IMG/VR virus record: IMGVR_UViG_3300034175_000060 | Coordinates: 1 to 64,000 of that record | Direction: 5' to 3' (one strand) | Origin: a virus | DNA length: 64,000 nucleotides | Part shown: piece by piece, positions 33,747 through 41,807 of the stretch | How the letters are laid out: the number at the start of each line of letters is the position of its first letter | How positions within the stretch are numbered: position 1 is the first letter of the stretch | Program-made: the position numbers and the translations under genes | The notes under the pieces: model-generated | Seen by the model: only the letters and a program-made list of their open reading frames with translations | Told to the model about the DNA's origin: nothing | The model's database searches: none

Positions 33747-35246
33747 TTACTTATTGTTTACGTTTGCGGCAGAAGCATCACCTTTGCCCATAGGGCTTTT
33801 AGATGTTCCTTCCCCTGCTGTTTGCATACCTTCACCAGCGTTAGACTCAACACCTGCCATTGCGGTAGAAAGTTCTTCTTTATCCACAGGCTTGTCATCT
33901 GGAAGTTCAGCAACACCGAATGCGCGGCGAATACGGTTCATTACAGGTCGGTCCATCTCAATACCTCCGACACTGAAGATTTGTTGCACAGCTTTTGCGA
34001 ATTCTGACAAATTAATGTCTTCGATATCCTCATAGACAAACTTAGCCATGTTTTCTTGTGACCAACCATTTGCGCTGTAAATAGACGACATCAAGTCTTC
34101 GTTAAGAACTGTTGCAATTTCACGCAAGCGGTAATCAATAGCCAGTGTGAGGATAGAAGTTTTACTTTCAGCTAAACTGAAACTACCTCCGCCATCGGCA
34201 CCCATCTTAAGAACGTCTACACTCAGCGCTGAAAGAACATCCGATTGCAAACGTTTGATGATGTTCTCTACGTCATACTTAGCACTACCTTTAGCTTCCA
34301 TCAAGTCATACGTAAACAAAGGATTTTTACCTTCGTCGTACATTCCGGGAACTAGTAGACCGCGCTGAGTACCAGCATTGTAGTTATCAATAATTTGTTG
34401 GAAAGCAGCTACCGTAGCTTTGTCAGCATCACTGCCAGCAGGATCAAGGTACTTTGGAGGTATGGTAATCTTCAAGATTCCTTGGACATCTTTAGAGATA
34501 CCAATCAGTTCACTTTCTTGAAGAAGACTTAATGTCTTGACAGCCAAGTAAATTGACTTGTATAATGAGTTACCTTGGGGATTACCTTTATTGCCAGATG
34601 CTGTGAACAAGAGGAACTTCTCACGGTCAATTGGCACTAGTCCAGTTTTTTCATCCTTACGGCTTGCGTAACGATAACTGTTTTCGACGTTTGAAATGTT
34701 TTGTTGTACACCCAACAGATTTGATCCAGAATCATCAAATATCCATTTTTCAATAGTATCTTGATTCCGTGGAGCTAACTTCTTAATACCGACAAGGCCA
34801 TCATTGTACTTGGAGCCATTGCGGAATAACCTTCGACGCAACACCTTCTCATGAATACCAAAACCGTACTCAAGGTACGGGACAACTTCTTCAATAAAAC
34901 CCTTCCAACTACCTTCCATGTCGTCTGTCATAGTACTAACAAGACGTGCACGTTCTTTCTCAATGTCACTAGCATCTTTAGGGGGTTCAACCCGCCAATT
35001 AACACGAGAAATCATCATGCGGTAAACATTCATAGCCCCACCAACTGTAGGGTTATTTCTTACTTCGTTTACTGTGCGGATAAAAGCGGGGTATTGAAAA
35101 GCTGCGTTAGCTTCTGCATAGATTTGCCCGTTACGAGACTTAAGGCCGACAAAGCCTTGTTCCGTAAGAGAAATTCGTGGTATAGTAATGTCTTTGTCGG
35201 GGGAAGCTGCGGAATTTTCGCCAGATGGCGTATTTGTATCAGCCAT
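33747..35246 (-). CDS. Portal protein (DUF935 / Mu gp29-like)
   Basis: A 499-aa protein. Segments NNPTVGGAMNVYRMMISRVN, WRVEPP, EEVVPYLEYGFGIHEKVLRR, KLAPRNQDTIEKW, REKFLLFTASGNKGNPQGNS and KDVQGILKITIPPKYLDP follow the pattern of DUF935-type portals. The C-terminal tail is acidic and low in complexity. The dodecameric portal is the DNA entry ring and docks the terminase, whose gene lies immediately upstream. Confidence 0.85.
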   Translation of the reverse strand: MADTNTPSGENSAASPDKDITIPRISLTEQGFVGLKSRNGQIYAEANAAFQYPAFIRTVNEVRNNPTVGGAMNVYRMMISRVNWRVEPPKDASDIEKERARLVSTMTDDMEGSWKGFIEEVVPYLEYGFGIHEKVLRRRLFRNGSKYNDGLVGIKKLAPRNQDTIEKWIFDDSGSNLLGVQQNISNVENSYRYASRKDEKTGLVPIDREKFLLFTASGNKGNPQGNSLYKSIYLAVKTLSLLQESELIGISKDVQGILKITIPPKYLDPAGSDADKATVAAFQQIIDNYNAGTQRGLLVPGMYDEGKNPLFTYDLMEAKGSAKYDVENIIKRLQSDVLSALSVDVLKMGADGGGSFSLAESKTSILTLAIDYRLREIATVLNEDLMSSIYSANGWSQENMAKFVYEDIEDINLSEFAKAVQQIFSVGGIEMDRPVMNRIRRAFGVAELPDDKPVDKEELSTAMAGVESNAGEGMQTAGEGTSKSPMGKGDASAANVNNK

Positions 35247-35276
35247 AGTGGGCGCTCTCCTTCGTATTTAGAGGTT

Positions 35277-35304
35277 ATTATACACCAGATTTGTCTCTTG
35301 TCAA
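35277..35304 (-). promoter_or_regulatory. Late-type promoter with conserved spacer (portal operon)
   Basis: On the minus strand TTGACA (35304-35299), 16-bp spacer AGAGACAAATCTGGTG, TATAAT (35282-35277), in the terminase-portal gap. It drives the head genes. Confidence 0.88.
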
Positions 35305-35348
35305 TAGGTAATATGTATAAAGACCGTTGTAAGTGTATAATAACGTTA

Positions 35349-36869
35349 TTAGATTGTCGGGACTGGCGACTTCATAACCAGACTTGGAATGCTAAATGTT
35401 GGGATAGTGACAGAGCGACAGAGATGATTAAACGCATCTGAGCAACTATCGACCATGTCATCTTTTTGATTTTTCTGTATTTTCATATCAGAAGTGAAAT
35501 TCTCAAGTTCTCGGAAGAAGTCGTCATTCCAATCACCCCTAACCACTTTAACCGCACCAGCTTCCGCCATCGAACAAAAAGGCAAGAATCGAGTTAGTTT
35601 AGCTTTTCCTGCCGTTGTGGGGGCAGTTTTAACAGGCACGCCATTTTCAGCAAGAGTGGTTTTAAAGAAATAAACTGCCGTCTTCCCACTGGCAGCAGGA
35701 TCAAGAGGAATGACAACTTGACAACTTTCTACGTCATCTTCATGCGCAGTTTTTGCTACAAGCTTCAAAACTTGGTCAGTTGTTACTTGTGCACGAATAA
35801 CATCTTCTATGTAGTATGTACCAAATTTATCTCTACTAACCTTTACACCAGCGGTATGATCCGGGTTATTCGTCTTAGTTTTAGTTTCTGACGCAAAGTC
35901 CCAAGCACGCACTCTGCCAGTTACTTGTGCAGGAGGTATATCTACAATCTCAACCCACTCTCGATTAAAATACATACTTCCGGCTTCTTTAGCTGTCCAC
36001 GATCCGTGTAGGTATTTTAATTGGTTTACGTAGGGTTGCGAAAGGAGACTAGGCAGGTAACTAGTATTCTTAGGTGGTAAGAGGTAAGGATTGTCGAACA
36101 CATTCGTAGGAACGAAACGGAAGCTTTTAGGCATACACAGTCGTGTACGTTCTTCCCGACTGAAAGCATTCATTTGATCTTCAGTCATACCATGCGCGTA
36201 GATAAGACCCTTTTCTCTGCCATATTTCTCGTAACATTCTTCAGGAGTGTCTGCCCACTGAGCTTTATTATCTTCTACCACAAACCAACGGATTTTATTT
36301 TCTGTGCCCTCCATAGGCACACCTGTATCTGGATCGAGAGAATAATCCACCCAAGATTTCAGAAAACTGTTAATATCTGGATTGCAAGTAAGGATCAGTT
36401 GAGGGTGAATCTTTGATCCTACTGTACGCAGGCGAGACTGCAAGAACAACACTTGCTTTTCTGTCCATTTATCAGCAGCTTCATCCACACAAATTCGAGT
36501 TAGCTGACTTCCCTGCCAAGAACCTAAGTCGTCGTCGCACGATATAGCGGAGAAAGAGATAGTAGCTCCGCTGGGGAATTCCCACATCTGTGCTTGCGTT
36601 TTATAGGGGATTTTGGTAAAATCTGAGTACACTTGTTTGGACTCGTCTATTAGCCCGCCAGGTCTCTTGAGTTCTGGGGCGTACCGACGTAAGATAGCAC
36701 AACGAAAATTAGGGTCTCTAATTCCGTCTAAGTTTTTCGTCAACGAAATTCTAGATTTGCCGCCACCCGCCCCTCCACCCATTAATATCACATCAGTAGT
36801 ATTGTCTTGTAATATAATCTGTTGCTTTACACTGCACGGCCCATAAGAGCGTTTAGCCTGCTTAGCCAT
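35349..36869 (-). CDS. terL: Terminase large subunit
   Basis: A 506-aa packaging motor. Walker A GGGAGGGKSR is at residues 31-40 and Walker B RICVDEA near 130. LILTCNPDI corresponds to the coupling motif. The nuclease part has RVRAWDFASETK (first acidic residue) and VIPLDPAASGKTAVYF. ATPase and nuclease together cut and pump DNA into the prohead through the portal. ATG 36869 follows AAAGG. The downstream portal has its own promoter. Confidence 0.92.
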   Translation of the reverse strand: MAKQAKRSYGPCSVKQQIILQDNTTDVILMGGGAGGGKSRISLTKNLDGIRDPNFRCAILRRYAPELKRPGGLIDESKQVYSDFTKIPYKTQAQMWEFPSGATISFSAISCDDDLGSWQGSQLTRICVDEAADKWTEKQVLFLQSRLRTVGSKIHPQLILTCNPDINSFLKSWVDYSLDPDTGVPMEGTENKIRWFVVEDNKAQWADTPEECYEKYGREKGLIYAHGMTEDQMNAFSREERTRLCMPKSFRFVPTNVFDNPYLLPPKNTSYLPSLLSQPYVNQLKYLHGSWTAKEAGSMYFNREWVEIVDIPPAQVTGRVRAWDFASETKTKTNNPDHTAGVKVSRDKFGTYYIEDVIRAQVTTDQVLKLVAKTAHEDDVESCQVVIPLDPAASGKTAVYFFKTTLAENGVPVKTAPTTAGKAKLTRFLPFCSMAEAGAVKVVRGDWNDDFFRELENFTSDMKIQKNQKDDMVDSCSDAFNHLCRSVTIPTFSIPSLVMKSPVPTI

Positions 36870-36892
36870 TATGATCCTTTATCTGAAACAAC

Positions 36893-36925
36893 AAAAACAG
36901 GCTTGCCATTTCTAGCAAAGCCTGT
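36893..36925 (-). terminator. Terminator between tRNA cluster and terL
   Basis: On the minus strand ACAGGCTT (36925-36918) pairs with AAGCCTGT (36904-36897), followed by TTTTGTTGTTT. It ends the tRNA transcript before the terminase gene. Confidence 0.75.
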
Positions 36926-36937
36926 CCATAAATATTC

Positions 36938-37023
36938 TGGCGGAGGAAGTAGGTTCCGCCCCCAAGCCTGTTCCCAAGCTACTAGTTTTCAAGGCTAGTT
37001 CTGCACCTCGGCAGTCATCCTCC
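36938..37023 (-). tRNA. tRNA-Ser(UGA)-like, abnormal T-arm
   Basis: 86 nt with encoded CCA. Acceptor GGAGGA pairs with TCCTCC, D-stem CTGC/GCAG, anticodon loop CTTGAAA (TGA) on a CTAG stem, and a long class II variable arm AGCTTG-GGAA-CAGGCT. The T-arm is irregular: its loop reads GGCGGAA instead of TTCGANN and its stem is imperfect. It may be decaying or have an unusual T-arm. Confidence 0.55.
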
Positions 37024-37181
37024 AGATTTGTAGCTGCCACGCGACCTATGCAGACATACAATGATGAACCTTACTGTCCACCCTCACCACTACTTGCAAA
37101 TCCTTGGCGTATCTTATTGACCAAGAGAACCTGTTTCCAAGTTTCTATGCAGAACAATAAGGGCTGTAACTCGCAAATTCT
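37024..37181. other. Non-coding stretch within the tRNA cluster
   Basis: There is no supported gene. CTTATTG (37113-37119) and CAATAAG (37155-37161) form a 7-bp inverted repeat around 35 nt. I could not fold a convincing further tRNA here. Confidence 0.4.
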
Positions 37182-37328
37182 TTACGCCACCTTCAACTCC
37201 AAAGGTGTACTATTAATCTTCTGAATCAACTCATCAACTTTAGAAGCTGCTACAGCTAGCTCCTCTACCAGAGCCTTATACTCTGCAACATTACTCGTCA
37301 CAGTGATTTTAATATTTTCTGCGTTCAT
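37182..37328 (-). CDS. Small hypothetical protein (48 aa)
   Basis: ATG 37328 follows AAGGAG with good spacing. The protein is a short helix (VAEYKALVEELAVAASKVDE) ending LELKVA. It lies between tRNA-Gly and tRNA-Ser genes on the same strand. The function is unknown. Confidence 0.6.
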   Translation of the reverse strand: MNAENIKITVTSNVAEYKALVEELAVAASKVDELIQKINSTPLELKVA

Positions 37329-37514
37329 ATTTTCTCCTTGTTTGTATTACATGAAAACGTTAATAAACTGAACAACTTGCACAGAAACGTGTAAAATTGT
37401 TTCAAAACGTTAAAAATACTATTTGCTTCGTACAAAATACTTCCAGCTTCGCTCAACTCAGATACCCGGAGAGGAGGATTCACACTAAGGAGCGAAGCTG
37501 GAAAGATTCTGATA

Positions 37515-37583
37515 AGCCTCCGTGGGAAATCGAATCCCAAGAACTTCCTTGGAAGGGAAGACCCACACCTTGTGGACGGAGGC
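37515..37583 (-). tRNA. tRNA-Gly(UCC), small D-arm
   Basis: Acceptor GCCTCCG/CGGAGGC, anticodon stem CTTCC/GGAAG with loop CTTCCAA (TCC), T-stem TGGGA/TCCCA with loop TTCGATT. The D-arm is reduced (CCAC-AAGGT-GTGG). CCA is not encoded. Confidence 0.75.
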
Positions 37584-37690
37584 ACTGATAAATAGTGCCG
37601 GTTACGAATGTCGCTCTTTTATAAGGAGCTTTCCGGCTGAAGTCCTGTACACTCTGAGGAGTCTCGTCGGTTTGAACACTTCACGAATTC

Positions 37691-37765
37691 TGGAGCCGAC
37701 TGAGAATTACGATATCTCGGCCTAATCATTACAGGTGATTCGCTCTGCCTCTGAGCTAAGTCGGC
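37691..37765 (-). tRNA. tRNA-Thr(UGU), odd anticodon and T loops
   Basis: Acceptor GCCGACT/AGTCGGC, D-stem GCTC/GAGC, anticodon stem AATCA/TGATT with loop CCTGTAA (TGT), encoded CCA with discriminator T. Position 33 is C rather than the near-universal U. The T-loop is ATCGTAA, so the 54-58 pair is A-U instead of U-A. Confidence 0.72.
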
Positions 37766-37867
37766 GGTGTTATTCTCGCTTTGCAGAATCCCTGCACCAT
37801 AATTTCTCTATCCAAGCTCGATAGATGGCGGGCCACTGAAGGTAGCGCCTTCATGTCTAATACAACC
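37766..37867 (-). other. Leader of the tRNA transcript with hairpins
   Basis: It contains TGAAGG/CCTTCA (37837-37853) and CTATC/GATAG stem-loops. No gene is seen. It may be involved in tRNA precursor processing. Confidence 0.35.
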
Positions 37868-37895
37868 ATTATACTCTAATTCTCAGAATTGTCAA
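37868..37895 (-). promoter_or_regulatory. Promoter of the tRNA cluster
   Basis: On the minus strand TTGACA (37895-37890), 16-bp spacer, TATAAT (37873-37868), overlapping the end of the small-terminase gene. Both boxes are consensus; the spacer differs from the late family. Confidence 0.8.
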
Positions 37896-38200
37896 CTGAT
37901 TTTTTGCAAATTCTCAAAATCAACCTCTGGAGTATCATCCTCTTCTTCCCGCTGAACACCATTACCAGTTTTGTGCTGAACGATCATCAATTGCAATTCC
38001 CTCTTCTCAGCCTTGTCCTGCATGTCATCTCGGATATTCAAGATAGCTTTACAAGCATCCAATTTGATCTTCTCGTCCAAACTCTTAGCCAAAGTGACCA
38101 ATCCTGCCACAGCATCTGGTGCAGCTTTGTCCAAATCCCTGATAATCTTCTCTAGTGCACTAGGCGTTCGACGCCTCTTCACAATCTTCTGTTCTGTCAT
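37892..38200 (-). CDS. Probable terminase small subunit
   Basis: A 102-aa helical protein. N-terminal KIVKRRRTPSALEKIIRDLD is basic. SLDEKIKLDACKAILNIRDD is helical and the C-terminus is acidic. Size and position one gene unit before terL, with a strong late-type promoter, fit a DNA-recognising small terminase. The motif evidence is weak. Confidence 0.5.
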   Translation of the reverse strand: MTEQKIVKRRRTPSALEKIIRDLDKAAPDAVAGLVTLAKSLDEKIKLDACKAILNIRDDMQDKAEKRELQLMIVQHKTGNGVQREEEDDTPEVDFENLQKIS

Positions 38201-38221
38201 GCTTTCCTCCTAATTACAAGA

Positions 38222-38249
38222 ATTATACACCAGATTTGCCCCTTGTCAA
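38222..38249 (-). promoter_or_regulatory. Late-type promoter with conserved spacer (small terminase)
   Basis: On the minus strand TTGACA (38249-38244), 16-bp spacer AGGGGCAAATCTGGTG, TATAAT (38227-38222). Confidence 0.88.
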
Positions 38250-38304
38250 TACCCTGAGAATGTCTTGCAAATAACACAACATATAAAGTTGTCATTCTGA
38301 CTGC

Positions 38305-38332
38305 TTGACTGCCAGCAAATATAGTGTAGAAT
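38305..38332 (+). promoter_or_regulatory. Divergent rightward promoter 1
   Basis: TTGACT (38305-38310), 16-bp spacer ending GCAAATATAGTG, TAGAAT (38327-38332). The spacer resembles the leftward late family. Confidence 0.6.
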
Positions 38333-38358
38333 AAATTCCATCGCAGCAAAAATAATTC

Positions 38359-38387
38359 TTGACAGCACTCAAAATTAAGAATATTCT
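38359..38387 (+). promoter_or_regulatory. Divergent rightward promoter 2
   Basis: TTGACA (38359-38364), 17-bp spacer, TATTCT (38382-38387), 30 bp before the first small rightward gene. Confidence 0.55.
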
Positions 38388-38416
38388 GAGAACACTTACA
38401 ACCCAAGGAGAACCCT

Positions 38417-38539
38417 ATGTTACTGAAATTGAAGTATTCCCTCATACTTACATACGCTGCTTTCCGGCGCAAATCTGTGGTAGACTTATTCGGAGGTACA
38501 TATGTTGTCTCAGGAAATTACGTTCGGAGGATTCGCTAA
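38417..38539 (+). CDS. Small basic protein (40 aa)
   Basis: ATG 38417 follows AAGGAG. The sequence is basic and hydrophobic (MLLKLKYSLILTYAAFRRKS, ending YVRRIR). The stop overlaps the next start (TAATG). The function is unknown. Confidence 0.55.
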   Translation: MLLKLKYSLILTYAAFRRKSVVDLFGGTYVVSGNYVRRIR

Positions 38540-38700
38540 TGCTTGTATATTACAAGTCGGACAAGGATAAGCTTTGCGTGACGAAGGTTAGCACAGATAG
38601 CCATGAAGAGGCTTTGGACGAGATGAACCAATGGCTACACATTAATATGGTGTCTTACAAGAAGCCTGTACTTGCCCTGATTCAAGGTGGCAAGCAATGA
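38539..38700 (+). CDS. Small hypothetical protein (53 aa)
   Basis: Coupled by TAATG to the gene before and ATGA to the gene after; GGAGG precedes the start. Reads MLVYYKSDKDKLCVTKV, then an acidic helix. The function is unknown. Confidence 0.6.
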   Translation: MLVYYKSDKDKLCVTKVSTDSHEEALDEMNQWLHINMVSYKKPVLALIQGGKQ

Positions 38701-38807
38701 CAATTATTGAAGAATTTGTACAAGAGTATGAAGCCAAAGAAGATGCTGAAGATATGCACCACAGTGTCTACTTTATCCCAGAATACTATCAACCTGAAGG
38801 AGAATAA
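38697..38807 (+). CDS. Small acidic protein (36 aa)
   Basis: Starts in an ATGA overlap. EEFVQEYEAKEDAEDMHHSV is strongly acidic. It is followed by the ribosome site GAAGGAG (overlapping its last codons) for the next gene. The function is unknown. Confidence 0.5.
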   Translation: MTIIEEFVQEYEAKEDAEDMHHSVYFIPEYYQPEGE

Positions 38808-38809
38808 TC

Positions 38810-39076
38810 ATGCAATACAAAACTATTGTTAGTCCAAGCATCCCTGTAGCTATGCTAGAATTCCAAGATGCTCTGCTCGCAGGATGGCGCATTGATGTAG
38901 ACAATCTGCCTGTCAGTCACATTATGTACTATGAAATTCAACTTGTCCGAGAAGATGGGGAAGATGTGAAAGAAGTGTTCAACACCGTGCACAATCCAGA
39001 GGATACTATTACACCTCCTGAGATTACTTCCGCACGTAAAGCTGGTCGTCCTCCGCAGAATAAAGGTGATAAATAA
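38810..39076 (+). CDS. Hypothetical protein (88 aa)
   Basis: MQYKTIVSPSIPVAMLEFQD opens a beta-alpha fold. The Pro-rich basic end (RKAGRPPQNKGDK) looks disordered. ATG 38810 follows AAGGAG. Coupled to the next gene by TAATG. The function is unknown. Confidence 0.6.
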   Translation: MQYKTIVSPSIPVAMLEFQDALLAGWRIDVDNLPVSHIMYYEIQLVREDGEDVKEVFNTVHNPEDTITPPEITSARKAGRPPQNKGDK

Positions 39077-39219
39077 TGACCGTTATGGAATGGACAGTTG
39101 AACAGATTTTGCAGGATTCCGAGTGTTGTGGTAATCCTTTGCGTTGTCATAGTGAAGCTTTGAGTGAGAGGAATGTGTTTCGTAGTTGTGTTGGTGTTGT
39201 AGAGGAAGAAGTTCTTTGA
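39076..39219 (+). CDS. Small Cys-containing protein (47 aa)
   Basis: Starts in a TAATG overlap. Contains WTVEQILQDSECCGNPLRCH with a CC-x5-C-H cluster that could bind metal, and a later Cys. The function is unknown. Confidence 0.5.
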   Translation: MTVMEWTVEQILQDSECCGNPLRCHSEALSERNVFRSCVGVVEEEVL

Positions 39220-39242
39220 AAAATAAGTCTAAAGGAAATAAC

Positions 39243-39992
39243 GTGAGCCGTAATGCTAATCGTTTTGCAAAGAAACAGGTGACTGGGTCTGATGAGGATC
39301 GAGTTGTAAAAGCGAAGTTCCTTGCAGTGTCACGAGAAGAAGTAAAGTTGAAGGCAATTACGCCCCTCAACGAACGACAAGAAGAATATTTTGAAGCTTT
39401 GCGTACTAAGGATTTGGTTGTAGCCAGCGGCATGGCCGGAACCTCAAAAACCTTTGTAGCATGTTGCTTTGCCGCTGATGCCTACCGTGCAGGAGATATC
39501 AATAAGATTGTTCTGGCTCGTCCCGCTGAGAGTTCTTCCAAATCTCTGGGTTTCGCTAAGGGCGACCAGACAATGAAGATGATGCAATGGGTTATGCCTA
39601 TGATTTCTGTGCTGTACACGCGCATGGGCAAGGCTGTAGTTGATCTTGCAATCCTTGAAGGTAATATCATTTTGCAACCTTTGGAGTCTATCAAGGGTAT
39701 GAGCTTTGGTAAATACACTTGGGTTATTGCTGACGAAGTGGAGGATTGCACAATTGAAGAAATCAAATCTATTGTTACTCGCAGTGGTGGATGCCGGATG
39801 ACATTATGCGGTGACGTCTCCCAAAGCTGCCTGAAAGAGACAAGCGGGTTATTGGCCTTGATGAAGATTATTGAAGGTTCTCCTCGGTTGCAAGAAAGTG
39901 CAGCTTTAATTGACTTTGACTCGTATGACCACATTGTACGTAGTAAGTTGTGCAAAGACTTCATTATTGCCTATGACAAAGCGGGATATTGA
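39243..39992 (+). CDS. phoH: PhoH-like ATPase
   Basis: A 249-aa protein. Walker A is VVASGMAGTSKTFVACCF; the usual GTGKT is GTSKT. Walker B is WVIADEVEDCT. LARPAESSSKSLGFAKGD, INKIVLARPAE and MTLCGDVSQS follow PhoH family order. PhoH proteins are helicase-like ATPases common in phages, with incompletely known roles in RNA or phosphate metabolism. GTG 39243 is chosen because AAAGGA lies 6 nt upstream; TTG 39216 is an alternative. Confidence 0.82.
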   Translation: MSRNANRFAKKQVTGSDEDRVVKAKFLAVSREEVKLKAITPLNERQEEYFEALRTKDLVVASGMAGTSKTFVACCFAADAYRAGDINKIVLARPAESSSKSLGFAKGDQTMKMMQWVMPMISVLYTRMGKAVVDLAILEGNIILQPLESIKGMSFGKYTWVIADEVEDCTIEEIKSIVTRSGGCRMTLCGDVSQSCLKETSGLLALMKIIEGSPRLQESAALIDFDSYDHIVRSKLCKDFIIAYDKAGY

Positions 39993-40714
39993 TGGATGAA
40001 AATATAGGTAAAGTGTTTGGTAGACTTACTGTCTTGGAGAAAACAGCCATTAAATCTAAGTACCATTACTCTTGCCAATGCTCTTGTGGCAACGTAAAAG
40101 AAATCTCCTTTGGGAATTTAGTAAAGAAGAACTCTCCAACATTGTCTTGCGGTTGCCTTAGAAATGAAAACATCACTAAAATTTGTGGTAAACATCTCAT
40201 GGCAAAAAGTAAGGAGTATAAATCTTGGTCTAAAGTAAAAGAGCGTACAGGAAATCCTAAGACTCATAACTATTGTGATTATGGCGATAAAGGTTTTCTT
40301 TTGCAAGATTCTTGGCATAGCTTTCAAGCATTCATAGATTATATGGGGTTGATGCCAAAAGACGGTAAGAGGTACACAATTGACAGGATTCAAAATCATC
40401 TAGGTTATATAGAAGGTAATGTGCGATGGGCTACCAACCACGAGCAAGCTCGAAATAAAACAAAGCCGAAGAATAACTCGTCAGGATTCGTGGGTGTTGC
40501 TTGGCATGATAAACCCAGCCGTGATAAAACATCTTCACTACTTTACGCAACAGCTATTTGGTATGCTCTGGAGGGTAAAAAGAAGTCAAAGTGCTTTTCG
40601 GTAAAAACTTACGGGCTACTCCCAGCCTTCAAACTTGCTGTAGAATATCGTAACAAAATGATTGCAGAGCTAAACTCCCAAGGTGCTGGCTACACTGAAC
40701 TTCACGGTAAATAA
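39992..40714 (+). CDS. HNH homing endonuclease with CxC ribbon and AP2 domain
   Basis: A 240-aa protein built like the 7786 protein: ribbon YSCQCSCGNVKEI and LSCGCLRNENI; HNH-like SWSKVKERTGNP, YTIDRIQNHLGYIEGNVRW; AP2 module SSGFVGVAWHDKPS; end TYGLLPAFKLAVEYRNKMIA and TELHGK. ATG 39992 overlaps the PhoH stop (TGATG). Confidence 0.85.
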   Translation: MDENIGKVFGRLTVLEKTAIKSKYHYSCQCSCGNVKEISFGNLVKKNSPTLSCGCLRNENITKICGKHLMAKSKEYKSWSKVKERTGNPKTHNYCDYGDKGFLLQDSWHSFQAFIDYMGLMPKDGKRYTIDRIQNHLGYIEGNVRWATNHEQARNKTKPKNNSSGFVGVAWHDKPSRDKTSSLLYATAIWYALEGKKKSKCFSVKTYGLLPAFKLAVEYRNKMIAELNSQGAGYTELHGK

Positions 40715-40722
40715 GGACTAAC

Positions 40723-41412
40723 ATGAAACACAACAAATCTAACGCACAACATCCTTTCCTGTCCTTGGGACAACCTCACGTCTTCACAGTCACAGGTTCT
40801 CCTCAGAATATGAACTACAAAGTGACCATCAATGATGACTTTGACCATGCATCGCAATTTGAAGAAATTGTAGAAGTTTTGGACAGTGCACAAGAAGGTG
40901 ACAGCCTGTATATTTCTCTGGCTACTGATGGTGGCTCTCTGTCTAGTATTCTCCCTCTGCTGGGAGCTATTGACAGTACGGAAGCACATGTGCATATCCA
41001 CTGCGCCTCTGATGTAGCCTCTGCCGGTACTATGCTGCTGATGAAAGCTCACAGTATTTCCATTAATGACTATGTGACAGTGATGTTCCATGAGGTGAGC
41101 TTCGGTTCACAAGGCAATGGTAGCCGTGTTGCTGTGCATGTAGGTCATGTACTGAAATCCTCAGAACGTCTCGTGCGAGAGATGTACAAGCACTTCTTCA
41201 ACAAAGAGGAACTTGATAAAATGCTAAGTGGTTTTGAATTCTACATGGACAAAGAAGAGTTCTTGAAACGTTATGTCACACGTATGGAGTTGGAACAGAA
41301 GGATCAAGATGACTTTGAAATGCAAGCTATGAAAGCATCCCGCCCAAAGCGTGTCAAGAAAGCTGCACCAAAGCTTGAAAAGATTGTTGACACTTCTGAC
41401 AAACCTGAGTAA
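40723..41412 (+). CDS. ClpP-like serine protease
   Basis: A 229-aa ClpP-fold protein. SLYISLATDGGSLSSILPLL precedes the nucleophile region HIHCASDVASAGTMLLMKAH (Ser near 100). The catalytic His is in VTVMFHEVSFGSQGN (near 123). The C-terminus is a Lys-rich disordered tail. It is distinct from the S49 prohead protease, so its targets may be host or early phage proteins. Confidence 0.78.
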   Translation: MKHNKSNAQHPFLSLGQPHVFTVTGSPQNMNYKVTINDDFDHASQFEEIVEVLDSAQEGDSLYISLATDGGSLSSILPLLGAIDSTEAHVHIHCASDVASAGTMLLMKAHSISINDYVTVMFHEVSFGSQGNGSRVAVHVGHVLKSSERLVREMYKHFFNKEELDKMLSGFEFYMDKEEFLKRYVTRMELEQKDQDDFEMQAMKASRPKRVKKAAPKLEKIVDTSDKPE

Positions 41413-41425
41413 ACTAGATGTATTG

Positions 41426-41457
41426 GCCCTGTTTCAGCGAAGGCTGGCAGGGCTTTT
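41426..41457 (+). terminator. Intrinsic terminator after the ClpP-like gene
   Basis: GCCCTG (41426-41431) pairs with CAGGGC (41448-41453), with an inner CAGC-GAAG-GCTG stem, then TTTT. Confidence 0.78.
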
Positions 41458-41486
41458 CTTATTTGTAACAAATATTGGAGAATAGA

Positions 41487-41660
41487 ATGAATACGCCACG
41501 ACCTTTTACCAACCCACCTATGCCGGGTGTTGCTGAGAAACTAATCTACAAGAACGACTTGAAATCCGCTGTAGACCGTCTTGACACTTGCTGGAATAAA
41601 ACTCAACTAGAAGACATCCTCAACAGTGTGAAATTCTTCGTACAGAAGATGGAGAAATAA
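41487..41660 (+). CDS. Small hypothetical protein (57 aa)
   Basis: ATG 41487 follows TTGGAG. Pro-rich start (TPRPFTNPPMPGVAEKL), then a helical part ending VQKMEK. The function is unknown. Confidence 0.55.
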   Translation: MNTPRPFTNPPMPGVAEKLIYKNDLKSAVDRLDTCWNKTQLEDILNSVKFFVQKMEK

Positions 41661-41807
41661 ATGCCTACCGTAAAAGATGAAGCACAGAAAGAGAAAGACG
41701 AAATGTTCCGCCAAATTAGGCACATGACAAACTTGTGCACTTGTCCAAGTTATATTACAATTACAGAATTGAATTATATTCTTAGTGTTCTGAAGGGTGA
41801 GAAATAA
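41661..41807 (+). CDS. Small hypothetical protein (48 aa)
   Basis: Begins immediately after the previous stop. Charged helix (KDEAQKEKDEMFRQIRHMTN), then CTCPSYITITELNYILS. Stop overlaps the next start. The function is unknown. Confidence 0.5.
   Translation: MPTVKDEAQKEKDEMFRQIRHMTNLCTCPSYITITELNYILSVLKGEK

Noticed and set aside
37590-37690. Possible further tRNA between tRNA-Gly and tRNA-Thr
   Set aside because: GCCGG/CCGGC and GCTC/GAGC pairs exist, but no cloverleaf with a 7-nt anticodon loop could be drawn.
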